The position numbers and the translations under genes were made by a program. From Chitinophaga ginsengisoli (GTDB lineage Bacteria > Bacteroidota > Bacteroidia > Chitinophagales > Chitinophagaceae): DNA of 64,000 nt. Positions 17,680-28,100 of this stretch are shown one piece after another; positions within the stretch are counted from its first letter, which is position 1, and the number at the start of each line of letters is the position of its first letter. The stretch is taken from positions 220,983 through 284,982 of the forward strand of contig NZ_PYGK01000010.1 in the NCBI RefSeq assembly GCF_003014595.1, read 5' to 3'. Under the pieces are notes generated by a model. That model saw only the letters and a program-made list of their open reading frames with translations, was not told the origin of the DNA and did not search any database.

Positions 17680-19379
17680 CAGAATGATGTTAAGCCGGTT
17701 TTTCTTAACTGTTGCTGTATTCTTGATAATTTTCGCTGGCAGGCAGGATACTGCATAGTAGCCGTCTGTAATCTTTCAATAATCCCTCCGCAGTCAGCAT
17801 CATCGCCAGCTATCCTTGTCAGGATTTTCATACAGATCGCTTCATCCAGGCAGATATTCAGCCAGTTTCCCGGCATAAGCCCGTTAGCAGCCAATGCCTC
17901 GTTATAAGCGCAGTATAGTATCACATCCTCCCTTACACGATAGGAAAGCGCAAATGGGGAATCTTCCAGTATTTTACTCAACCTTGTCAGTTCGTCGGTG
18001 ATCCGGTCGACTGCTTTAGCGTTGTTGTTATACGCTTCCGATCCGCTTAATCGACCTGTTATCAACGCGGTTGCGGCTTCATATGTGTCTGGGTATTTCC
18101 ACGTTTCCGCCGGGGAGGTCGCCCCATGTTTCATATCGACGCCCTGTATTTCAATCACCATCGTTCTGTCCAATACCCGCTGACTAATGGTGTGAGTTGT
18201 TTCATCCATGTTGATAGTCCCGATCACGATCAGATTGGCCGGCATAACGATGCCCCTTTCAAGAAAATAGGCCTGCAGATTAGTATCACCTTCTATCCCC
18301 AGTTTAGCCCAGAAACCGGGATCTTCCTGACTGTATAGGAACACATCGTGACTGCTGATGAAAGCATCATAAGCCATCATATCACCTTCCCACCGGGCTG
18401 TTTCGAGTATACTCAGGAAGTCTGAAAAATAATGCTCAATCCTGGCCAGATTCATTTCATCCAGGCAGGCAAAGAACGGGATATGCGGATACCGGCATGC
18501 CCTGACAATAAAGCGTAACAGGCCTGTACATTGATACCTGAAAATGCCGCCCTGGGTCACCAGATATCCCAGCAACTCGTTGGGTTCATGCCAGTCAGGT
18601 CTGACCCTGACCATCTCAAAGTTGCCGGGATGTTTAGTATTTCTCAGTGCAGCATCAGCACAGGTGATGTAGGCCAGCTTTCTGACCAGCCACGATTTTC
18701 CCGTTCCACTTACCCCACTCAGTAAAACAAAGGGCTTCGTTTTAACGGCCATGAGCAGCTGCCGGTAGGGATGACTGAACGTCAATCCCGTTTTCCCGTT
18801 TTCCAGCCCTTTTACGGCCTTTTTTGACCGGGGAGGGCCAACTAGCTTCATTTCTATTTTCTGCTCATTAACAGTCAGATTTACCCCCTCTACGTGCAGA
18901 TTACACATTTCCAGCACCTCCGGTGCCGGTCCTTTGGGAAATAACTGCTTCAGATCATGTAAGCGGGTCAGCCGGGCCGTATTGTCAGCCGTTTCCGATA
19001 TCGACAACTCAGCGATGTTATTCCGCCGGAGGGGGTGAGTCCATTTCCAGCCTGTGGGGATAGTGGCGGCCTGCCGCACCTTGTACATTCTGAACTCATC
19101 CCCCTCCTTTGCACCGTATATACTGCCCTTGTACTCGAATTCTTTCAGCCAGGAACGCCTGCTCCGGGCGCCTGTTCGCAGTACACTCGTCGCCACCGTG
19201 TACAGGACCTCCCTCTGCTCCCTGTTTACGAAAAAGACCACCTCTCCCGAACGGGTGTCTTTCAAGATGTCCTCATTCCAGAAAATGAAATCCCTGTTGT
19301 CAGATAACAGATTGCGATAGTCCGTATCCCCATTCCTGACATCATATACCCTTGCGCGTTTCATACAATGCAATTTCAT
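17676..19379 (-). CDS. McrB-like AAA+ NTPase subunit
   Basis: This 567-residue motor is the partner of the nuclease encoded immediately downstream. The N-terminal region of about 150 residues (WNEDILKDTRSGEVVFFVNR, VLYTVATSVLRTG) is probably the target-recognition domain; it resembles no reader domain I can name with certainty. The AAA+ domain has Walker A GVSGTGKSW (Lys228), Walker B FFACLDEMNLAR (Asp307, Glu308), and the McrB-type sensor segment IGTINMDETTHTISQRVLDR, which includes the candidate arginine finger. McrB proteins use GTP; whether this one does is not visible. The start could also be the ATG at 19364. In the McrBC model the motor translocates on modified DNA and triggers cleavage by the partner. 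Confidence 0.82.
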   Translation of the reverse strand: MKLHCMKRARVYDVRNGDTDYRNLLSDNRDFIFWNEDILKDTRSGEVVFFVNREQREVLYTVATSVLRTGARSRRSWLKEFEYKGSIYGAKEGDEFRMYKVRQAATIPTGWKWTHPLRRNNIAELSISETADNTARLTRLHDLKQLFPKGPAPEVLEMCNLHVEGVNLTVNEQKIEMKLVGPPRSKKAVKGLENGKTGLTFSHPYRQLLMAVKTKPFVLLSGVSGTGKSWLVRKLAYITCADAALRNTKHPGNFEMVRVRPDWHEPNELLGYLVTQGGIFRYQCTGLLRFIVRACRYPHIPFFACLDEMNLARIEHYFSDFLSILETARWEGDMMAYDAFISSHDVFLYSQEDPGFWAKLGIEGDTNLQAYFLERGIVMPANLIVIGTINMDETTHTISQRVLDRTMVIEIQGVDMKHGATSPAETWKYPDTYEAATALITGRLSGSEAYNNNAKAVDRITDELTRLSKILEDSPFALSYRVREDVILYCAYNEALAANGLMPGNWLNICLDEAICMKILTRIAGDDADCGGIIERLQTATMQYPACQRKLSRIQQQLRKTGLTSFW

Positions 19380-19901
19380 CTCAATATCAGATCAAAAAAT
19401 CATACATTCAATTAATTATCAATCTTTTATCAATATAACAATTACATTATTATGCTGATTCTGTAAATATTACTATGCACTTCCCGGCCACATTTCCTGG
19501 CCCGGTAATCCAATGCTACACGGGATTGTGGGTTTGTGACCGTTGTTAATCCCTTCATTGTAGCATCTGATCCCTATACTTCCATATCGCTTTACCGTCA
19601 TTTCCATATCATTTCACCGTCATCTCTATATCGAATCGATATACATATGCCGGTAAAGTGATATCCAGATGACGGTATAGCGATATGGAGATATAGGGAT
19701 CAGATGCTACCCAGCGCGAATCTGCATACAGAAATACTCATAGGTATCCCGGGCGTAGGCCCTATCCATGGCGCAACAACGCCGTTTAACCAGCCCCGTT
19801 CATTCAGAAACGCAGTATTTCTCAAAAAAAATCAGCAATTTGCGTTAGTAACCAGTGTCGCAGAACGGAAGTAAGTTTGTCATTATCACACCCATGAACT
19901 A
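19380..19901. other. Intergenic region upstream of McrB-like gene
   Basis: This 522-bp divergent spacer is AT-rich next to the McrB-like gene and contains the 151-bp imperfect palindrome listed separately. No coding sequence is evident. Confidence 0.6.
19560..19710. repeat. 151-bp imperfect palindrome
   Basis: Two 75-bp arms (19560-19634 and 19636-19710) are reverse complements of each other at 64 of 75 positions, around a single central A at 19635. The outer 19 bp (gtagcatctgatccctata) and the innermost 8 bp are perfect. The left arm also has an internal direct repeat with a 21-22-bp period (tccatatcgctttaccgtca, then tccatatcatttcaccgtca). I found no target-site duplication at the ends and no transposase nearby. 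Confidence 0.85.
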
Positions 19902-20567
19902 ATGAACCCGATGGAGCAAGTACAGATCGGTAAGTGCGTTTACATTATAAACACAGGGAAAAACCTCTATAAGATCGGCAAGACGCAGGATCTGCAGAAG
20001 CGTTTGGCCGCTTACCATACCCATCTGCCCGTTATGTTCCGGGTGATCAGGCAATACGCTTCCGCTAACATGACCGAACTGGAAGAATGCCTGCATATCA
20101 TCTTCCAGCACAAACGCGTCAAGGGGGAATGGTTTGAACTAAGTAAAGACGACCTCGTCATTTGTGACAACATCGCCCGCAATTATGCCCTCACAGAACT
20201 CCACAAACAGGCCAGGAAGTATGCCGTGATCCGCTATAGCGACAATCCGCTGCTGCAGGTAATGGAAGCCAATGAGAAATACCTGCAGGATTATTCCCGC
20301 GTGGCACAGGATATAGAACTGGGCCTCAGCACTGACGAGATCTTCGAACTGAATGAAGGACAGACCAGCAAAGCCATCATCGAAACCGTCAGGCGACTCC
20401 TGAAATACCGTACCCCTAATTCCGAATTCCTCAGTAAATGGCTCCGGGTGGTGAATGACCTCGGGGAAGGACTGAGCGAAAATGCTATCCTCGAACGCTA
20501 CAAAGGTCAGATCAGCCGTACCACCATCCAGATGATCAAAAGAATACTCCGCAACCAGCTATATTAG
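19902..20567 (+). CDS. GIY-YIG-type (T5orf172/MUG113-like) protein with two C-terminal HTH-like repeats
   Basis: This 221-residue protein starts with a GIY-YIG-like domain of the T5orf172/MUG113 group: KCVYIINTGKNLYKIGKTQD (Tyr14, Tyr23, Gly26) followed by Arg34 in LQKRLAAYHT. The domain ends around residue 90 in GEWFELSKDDL. The C-terminal half has two similar segments of about 30 residues. One begins GLSTDEIFELNEGQTSKAII near residue 143, and the other begins GLSENAILERYKGQISRTTI near residue 185. Both look like helix-turn-helix units and suggest DNA binding. Such proteins occur in phages and mobile elements, but a catalytic role is unproven here. It is divergent from the McrB-like gene across the palindrome. 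Confidence 0.75.
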   Translation: MNPMEQVQIGKCVYIINTGKNLYKIGKTQDLQKRLAAYHTHLPVMFRVIRQYASANMTELEECLHIIFQHKRVKGEWFELSKDDLVICDNIARNYALTELHKQARKYAVIRYSDNPLLQVMEANEKYLQDYSRVAQDIELGLSTDEIFELNEGQTSKAIIETVRRLLKYRTPNSEFLSKWLRVVNDLGEGLSENAILERYKGQISRTTIQMIKRILRNQLY

Positions 20568-20685
20568 GAACAGCCCTGCTTCAACTAATTGATTATCAAA
20601 TAACATTTATTTGGTATAAGAATTGTTAATTTAAAATTTAAGTTAAACCCTGCCGTTAAGTAAGTGTCTAACTACTAATAACAGG

Positions 20686-20706
20686 GAGAGACGATCTCTC
20701 TTTTTT
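20686..20706 (+). terminator. Short hairpin with T run ahead of secreted protein gene
   Basis: A 6-bp stem (gagaga/tctctc, loop cga) is followed at once by six T. It ends 15 bp before the next start codon, so it is either the terminator of the GIY-YIG gene or an attenuator in the following leader. Confidence 0.4.
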
Positions 20707-20721
20707 AAATCATCTATCAAC

Positions 20722-21528
20722 ATGAAAAACAGGATATATTTACTGTTCTCACTCATTCTCCTGGCCGGGATGAGTACAGTAAGCAGCGCGTATGCACAGC
20801 GGGGACGTTTTGGAGGAGGACATGTGTACAGGGGGGCCGGGAGCAGGATCGTTTCATCACCACACGTGTCAGCAAGAGTTGGAGTAGGATTCGGATATGG
20901 CGGAGGTTATTATCACTACCGCGCACCAATCCGTTATTACCACGGATATGGCGGCGGATACTATTATCGCCCTCATTACTACCCATACCGTTATTACGGT
21001 CCGGCCATTGGTTTCCGTGTCAGCTTCCTGCCTTATGGCTTCCTGACATTTAACACCGGATGGGGTCCTTACTATTACTACGATGGTTTCTTCTATCGCC
21101 CATATGCGAACACACAAACGCAGACCGAACAATATGAAGTGGTTGATCCACCTATGGGTGTTGTAGTACCTACCCTGCCAAGCGGCGCGAAACAGGTGAA
21201 AATAGACGGCAACATTTATTATGAAAAGAATGGTACCTTCTACCAGGAAGTACAGCAAGACAATAAGACAAAATACGTAGTCGTAGGAAAGAATGGTGAG
21301 CTGAATACCGGTAGTGGTGAAGACAGCCAGGACCAACAGTACCAGCAGGATCAGAATGCACCTGTTCCCGGAGATGTGATGGCTACATTACCTGATGGTA
21401 GCCGCAGTGTAGAAATCAACGGTCAGCAACTGTATGTTTCTCCGGATGGCATGTATTATCAGGAAGTAACCAATCCCGATAATTCACGGGGTTATAAAAT
21501 AGTCGGAAAAACATCCGCTGATAACTAA
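20722..21528 (+). CDS. Secreted Tyr/Gly-rich protein (DUF6515-like)
   Basis: This 268-residue protein has a signal peptide (MKNRIYLLFSLILLAGMSTV...AYAQ). Then comes a strongly Tyr/Gly/His-rich segment (about residues 30-130, for example YHGYGGGYYYRPHYYPYRYY). The C-terminal half has two copies of a small beta module: TLPSGAKQVKIDGNIYYEKN and, about 75 residues later, TLPDGSRSVEINGQQLYVSP, each followed by YYQEV or FYQEV and a VVGK/IVGK end. This looks like the DUF6515 family common in Bacteroidota. Function is unknown; an envelope location is likely. It is the last gene before the long leader of the megasynthase operon and has its own terminator. Confidence 0.75.
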   Translation: MKNRIYLLFSLILLAGMSTVSSAYAQRGRFGGGHVYRGAGSRIVSSPHVSARVGVGFGYGGGYYHYRAPIRYYHGYGGGYYYRPHYYPYRYYGPAIGFRVSFLPYGFLTFNTGWGPYYYYDGFFYRPYANTQTQTEQYEVVDPPMGVVVPTLPSGAKQVKIDGNIYYEKNGTFYQEVQQDNKTKYVVVGKNGELNTGSGEDSQDQQYQQDQNAPVPGDVMATLPDGSRSVEINGQQLYVSPDGMYYQEVTNPDNSRGYKIVGKTSADN

Positions 21529-21548
21529 GCATTACGCTAAGTGAATGA

Positions 21549-21597
21549 ACAAGTGTAACATAGTAGCTCACGCTATCATGTCACACTTGTTTTTTTA
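21549..21597 (+). terminator. Intrinsic terminator after Tyr/Gly-rich protein gene
   Basis: A long stem starts with acaagtgt (21549-21556) paired to acacttgt (21583-21590), with further pairing of catag to ctat(c)atg. It is followed by a run of seven T. Confidence 0.8.
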
Positions 21598-21680
21598 TTT
21601 ACATGAGTGCATATGCCTAATATTAACTTCACGTTACGCGCCAACTTAATTCAATTTGACACTTCTTTTATAAAAATTAT

Positions 21681-21711
21681 TTTGTTAGTTTAGCATAGAT
21701 TCATGCTTTTG
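21681..21711 (+). promoter_or_regulatory. Candidate promoter of the megasynthase operon
   Basis: TTTG (21681-21684), 19 bases, then TGCTTTTG (21704-21711) is one base away from the Bacteroidota TTTG-N19-TAnnTTTG consensus. It would give a leader of about 400 nt before the first megasynthase gene. Confidence 0.45.
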
Positions 21712-21743
21712 CTCAAATAACCATAACACCATATTTGTTTTTT

Positions 21744-21833
21744 ATGAAGACTATAACCCGACATGAAGACATCACCCGCAAGGGGAAGCCATTAGCACGA
21801 TCTGCCGGTCCCGTCGAATGTCCATTAGAATAA
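21744..21833 (+). CDS. Possible 29-codon leader ORF upstream of megasynthase
   Basis: An ATG shortly after the candidate promoter opens a 29-residue frame starting MKTITRHEDITRKGK and ending AGPVECPLE before TAA. It is hydrophilic, with no signal peptide. It could be a leader peptide or a chance frame; only its position at the front of the long leader supports it. Confidence 0.25.
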   Translation: MKTITRHEDITRKGKPLARSAGPVECPLE

Positions 21834-21947
21834 TAAGCATATTGAAATCTTGTCGTAAATACTGAACAGTGACTACAACACATGTGTGTTGCTCATGTGA
21901 GAGATTCGGGCCGTTTAGCCTATATTAATTCTGCGCTATGAAAAATC

Positions 21948-22007
21948 ATCCTATTTCGAAAAACAGGATGGTTATGTCTTGTCTATGACGTCCCTCAGGG
22001 CATAACC
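21948..22007 (+). other. Two consecutive hairpins in megasynthase leader
   Basis: Hairpin A pairs about 10 bases around a cgaa tetraloop (arms near 21948-21957 and 21961-21970, one mismatch). Hairpin B pairs ggttatg (21970-21976) with cataacc (22001-22007). They share one base and lie 110-170 nt before the start codon. They may be leader structure; no known riboswitch class is recognised. Confidence 0.4.
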
Positions 22008-22117
22008 AGGAATTACAGCCAGATATCTAAAATTAATACGTGCGGTATAGCTTTTATCGATGATTCGTAAATCATGGTCAGGATTAGTTATGCCTGTTAC
22101 CTACTAAACGTCCAAGA

Positions 22118-25100
22118 ATGGAAAATCCTACTATTATCGGGCTCACTCCGATGGAGTACCCCGACGTGCCATTGACCCTCGCATTGGCCAAAGCAAATGC
22201 GTTCCCTGTATTACATCTCGGACGCAACAAAGACATCGCAGTGAAAGCCCTTGAAGACCTGACACAACATGGTTATGCCTTTGGTGTCTGCTACGCGGAA
22301 AAAGAAATGACAGAGATCCCGTTACCAGAACAGGTTACACTCATCATCGCTCCCTATCACATTAAAGTAAACACGCGTAAGCGTACACGCATTCTGTACC
22401 AGGTACACACTTTATTTGAAGCACAACAGGCCGCACAGGACAAAGCAGATGGTATTATTATAAAAGGAAATGAAGGTGCGGGTAAAGTAGGTGATGAATC
22501 ATCTTTCATTCTCTTCCAACAGATCATTAAGGCACTTCCTGATACAAAGATATGGGTACAGGGTGGCGCAGGTATTCATACTACAGCCGCACTGATGGCT
22601 ACCGGCGCCAGTGGTGTGGTCCTGGACAGCCAGCTGATATTATTCCCTGAATGCAAAGCCCCTGCTGCTATCAAGCATGTATGTGAAAAACTGAATGGCA
22701 ACGAAGCCCGGGTGATAGATGGATACCGTATACTGATACGCCCTAACTCACCTGCCCTACCGGAGAACGCTACACATGAAGATATAAAACCATTGCTGGG
22801 GATTGCAGATCTTGATAAAGGCCTCCTGCCTATGGGACAGGACGTTGCCATATCTGTCGATCTCGTAAAACGCTATAGAAAACTGGGCAGAATGATCGAT
22901 GGTATACATGAAGCCATCCGTGGTCACCTCTTACAGGCAAAGACCGTGAATGTGATCAGCCCCGGTAATGCACTGGCTAAAGAGCTGAACATCACTTACC
23001 CTATTGCACAAGGCCCGATGACGCGCGTCAGCGATATACCTGCATTTGCAGCTGCTGTTGCGGAAGCAGGTGCATTGCCATTTGTGGCCCTTTCATTATT
23101 GAAAGGCACTGCTGCACAAGACCTCGTAAAACAAACAAAAGCACTCGCTAAAGACAACACCTGGGGTGTCGGCATATTAGGCTTTGCACCACAGGAACTG
23201 CGTGATGAACAGATCGAGATCATCAAAGAAGCTAAACCGCCCCTGGTATTAATTGCAGGCGGTCGTCCTTCACAGGCAAAAGCGCTGGAAGATATAGGTA
23301 TCAAATCGTTCCTGCACGTACCATCAGCCTCACTGCTGGATATGTTCATCAAAGAAGGTGCTAAGAGATTTGTATTTGAAGGCCGTGAATGTGGTGGTCA
23401 CGTAGGACCATTGTCCAGCCTTGTATTGTGGGAGAAACAGATCGAACGTTTGCTACAGGAAGAACAGGCGTCGCAGCTGAATATCTTCTTTGCGGGTGGC
23501 ATACACGATGCATTGTCAACCGCTTTCATTGCCGTAATGACTGCATCACTAGCTACCAAAGGTGCAAAGATCGGTGTGCTGATGGGGACTGCTTATATCT
23601 ATACCAAAGAGGCAGTGGAAACAGGGGCTATCCTGCAGCAATTCCAGGATCAGGCTATTGCACATACCGGCACGGTATTGCTGGAAACAGCTCCCGGCCA
23701 TGAAACACGTTGCCTGCAGTCACCATTTGCTGATTTCTTCGAGGTAGAAAAGAACAAACTCAACGCTGCACAGCTGGACAAAAAAGAGATCTGGAGCAGG
23801 CTGGAAGCCCTGAATGTAGGCAGGTTACGTATAGCTGCCAAAGGAGTGGACAGAACAGAAAATGGACTCATAAACATCGATACCGCACAACAGCTGCAGG
23901 AAGGTATGTACATGATAGGTCAGGTGGCCGCCATGCGCAATACAACAGTAAGTATGACCGACCTGCACAAGGACGTGGCTGAAGATAATTTTACGCATAT
24001 ACAAAATGCCGTGCTACCTGCACCTATTGTACATCCGGAAAAGGCACTGGACATTGCCATCATTGGTATGGCTTGTATCTACCCCGGTGCACGTAATATA
24101 GAAGAGTTCTGGAGCAATATACTGGCGGGTAAGGACTGTGTAACAGAAGTACCTGATGAGCGCTGGAATAAGGAACTATATTATGATGGCAACTCTCCTG
24201 ATGGAGATAAATCACCTTCCAAATGGGGCGGTTTTATTCCTAAGATAGATTTTGATCCGGTGACCTTTGGCATTCCGCCGCAGTCACTGGCTGCGATTGA
24301 TCCCACACAGCTGCTGGCATTGCTGGTGGCGAAACAGGCACTGGACAATGCGGGATATGGCAACCCGGATCATAATACAGAAGATATCTCTGTGATCATT
24401 GGTGCTGAAGGTGGTAATGACCTCGCCAATAACTATGGCTTCCGTTCTCTCTACCGCCAGTTCCTGGGCGAAATGCCGGAAGAACTGGATGCAGCATTAC
24501 CTAAGCTGACAGAAGATTCTTTCCCCGGCGTACTGGCCAATGTGATCTCAGGCCGTATCACCAACCGCCTGAACCTGGGCGGCAGGAACTATACCGTAGA
24601 TGCTGCCTGCGCTTCTTCTCTGGCCGCTATCGACCTGGCCTGTCAGGAGCTGACACTGGGCAAATCGGAGATGGTGCTGGCCGGTGCAGCTGACCTGCAT
24701 AACGGTATCAACGACTACCTCATGTTTGCCAGCACACATGCGCTGTCACGCAAAGGACGCTGTATGACTTTCGACTCCGGCGCTGACGGTATTGCATTAG
24801 GTGAAGGTGTGGCGATGCTGGTATTAAAAAGATATGCTGATGCGAAACGCGACGGAGACCAGGTATATGCCGTGATTAAGGGCGTCGGTGGCTCCAGTGA
24901 TGGTAAGAGCCTCGGACTGACCGCTCCGCGTAAAGCAGGGCAGGTAAAAGCACTGGAAAGGGCCTATGAGCAGAGCGGTGTATCGCCGGCTGCACTTGGA
25001 CTTGTTGAAGCACATGGTACCGGTACAGTGGTTGGCGATAAAACAGAACTCAGCGCTTTATCAGACATGCTGATACAGTCAGGCGCCATCGCCGGACAAA

Positions 25101-28100
25101 CATATCTGGGTTCTGTGAAAACACAGATCGGACATACCAAATGTGCGGCAGGACTGGCGGGCATGATCAAGGCAGCCCTTTCAGTATATCATGGTGTAAA
25201 GCCTCCTACCCTGCATATCAAAGCACCTAACGCTTTCTATAATGAGGCTACCAGTCCTTTCCTGTTCAATACACAGGCCGGCGTATGGCTGGATGAACAC
25301 AGGCTGGCAGGCATCAGTGCCTTTGGCTTTGGCGGCACCAACTTCCATGCAGTGATAGAGAATGATCCTGCAGGAAAGGAAAAGCCTGTTGCAATGACGG
25401 CCTGGCCGGCAGAACTGTTTGTATTCCGCGGAGAAAATGATGCGGATGTAAAACGCCTCGTGCAAGCCGTACACACGATCCTGGAATATAATGACCAGAT
25501 AGCATTGAGAGATATTGCATACAGCCTTTACCGATATAATGAGGCTCCTGTTCGTTTGTTGATCGTTGCCTCCGGTCGGGAAGACCTCATGCTGAAAACA
25601 GACCTGGTATTGTCTGGTGCTACTTCTAAAGACATCCATGTCACCAGCAAGGTAGAGGGTAAAGTAGCTTTCATGTTCCCCGGACAAGGCAGTCAGCGTG
25701 TTAATATGGCGAGAGAGCTGTTTGTAGCTTTTCCGCAGTTACGTAAACTGCTGAAAGCATATCCGCAGTATGAAAAAATACTCTTCCCTTCTGCTGCGTT
25801 CAGCGAAAGCGCGTTACAGCAGCAAAAAGAGAAGATCAAAGATACCCGCATCACACAGCCACTGCTGGGCATTGTAGACCTGGCGATGGCTTCCTTTCTG
25901 AAAGATCTTGGCATCCTACCGGATATGGTAGCAGGACACAGTTACGGTGAATTACCTGCGCTCTGCTTTGCAGGTGCATTCGCCGAAGAACAATTGGTGC
26001 CCCTCAGTGAGAAAAGAGCCAAAGCTATCCTGGATGCTGTGGAAGGAGATAAAGGTGTGATGGTGGCGGTGAATATCACCAAAGAAGCACTGACCCCATT
26101 CACTGAAAAAGGAAGTGGTGTATATGCAGTGAACCATAATTCTCCGCAGCAATGGGTACTGGCAGGTGCAACGAAAGACATGGAACAACTCATGATCCAG
26201 CTGAAAGAGCAAAAGATCTCCTTCAAACAGATGGAAGTGGCCTGTGCGTTTCATAGTCCGCTGATCGCAAAATCAGCGACCCTGTATAAGGTAGCAATCG
26301 GTAAGACAACCTTCAGTAAACCAACTATCCCGGTATGGTCTAACACCACTGCAGCATTATATCCTGATACAGCAACGGCTATTAAGGAAAGATTGGCAGA
26401 ACACCTGGTAAGCCCGGTACTGTTCTCTGAAGAAGTGGAAAAAATGTATGCAGCCGGCGCCAGGGTATTTATTGAGGTAGGTCCGGGTAAGGTATTAACT
26501 GGTCTGACCCGCGCCATCATCGGTAAAGAAGGGCTGGCATTACACTCAGAAGATAGTGAACCGAATGCTATCGCTCATCTGCTTAATACTATTGCAAAAT
26601 ATATTGCCAGTGGCAGGGATGTACAGCTGGATAAACTGTTTGAAGGTCGCACTACACAGACTATTCAGTTAGATACACCTGAACAGTATAAGAAGAGCGC
26701 TACTATCTGGCATGTGAACGGTCAGCTGGCGGTACCTACCACAGGCAAGCTGCCTGCACATGGCGCGCTGCCGGTATTACAGCCGATACAGCTGAAGACA
26801 GCAATGGCGGCGCAACCTGTTATTGTCAACGGGAATGCTGAGCATATGGTACAGGAATACCTGAACAGCGTTAAATACCTGATACAGGCACAACGCGATG
26901 TTATACTGGGCTACCTGGGACAAAACCCCGCTAATATCAGTCGCCTGGAAATTCCAGAAACACCCGTGGCCAAAGCAGCAACGCCTGCAAAGAAAGAACA
27001 GGAGCCAGCGACTACACAAGTGAAAGTATCTGTCAGCACGCAACCGGCAAGAGGGAAACAGGACGTGAAGAAGATCCTGATAGAAGTAGTCAGCGCCAAG
27101 ACCGGTTATCCACATGAAATGCTGGGTATGGAGATGGATATGGAGGCAGATCTCAGCATTGACTCCATCAAAAGAATGGAGATCATCGGCGAGCTGAGAA
27201 CGCAGATGGGCGGCTTTCACGCCAGCGGTAAAAGTGATGAAACCGCTGTAGAGCAGCTGGCAGGTATCAAGACCCTGAACGGACTGCTGGAGTGGATCGC
27301 CAATAATGTAGGCGATGCCCAGGCGGAAACAGGAGGTATCTCCTTACAACATGCCATTGAAAAACCAACTAATACCACGCCCGCCAGTCAAGGCTGGACG
27401 GAAAATGACATCAGAAGTACCATACTGCTGACTGTCAGCGAAAAAACAGGTTATCCGCAGGAGATGCTGGGAATGGACCTGGATCTGGAAGCAGATCTGA
27501 GCATCGATTCAATCAAACGCATGGAAATACTGGGCGAGCTGCGGATGAAGATAGGAGGATTAGCACAGTCTGACGAGAAAACAGAAGCACTGACCGGTAT
27601 CAAAACACTGAATGGCCTGGTTAGCTGGATCTCCGCTAATATACCTGCTGCTACCGCACCTGCACCAGCATCTTCTGAGGAACCTGCCACTGTATTAACA
27701 TCACCAGCATCCCTGTCGAGGATACGGTTTTCATTAGTGCCCAGCGGCTTCGATGAGAAAACAACAGTGAGCATTGCAGGTAAAAGCCTGGCGGTAACGG
27801 ATGATGGCAGCCATCTGCCACTGGCCATTAAAAAACTGCTGGAACAACAGGGCGCCAAGGTAGACATCGTGACAGAAAAGGACCTGCTGGAAAGCTACCA
27901 GGGACTGATCATCCTGGACATGATATCTGCACCGGAACGGCCTGACATTCTCAGCACTTTTGCTACTATCAAGAAGCTACATCCCGACAATGTAAAATGG
28001 GTATACGCCATCTCAGGCTCCAGCAACAACGATACCCGGCAATTGCGTGAACTGCAGGGATATCCTGGCTTCCTGAAAAGCCTGGACAAAGAATGGGATC

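Noticed and set aside
15385..19379. Possible integrated mobile element carrying the restriction module
   Set aside because: No integrase, tRNA attachment site, direct repeats or transposase could be found around it.
19581..19640. Repeats of about 21-22 bp considered as a CRISPR array
   Set aside because: The units are contiguous with no spacers, vary in sequence, and are part of the larger palindrome; no cas genes are present.
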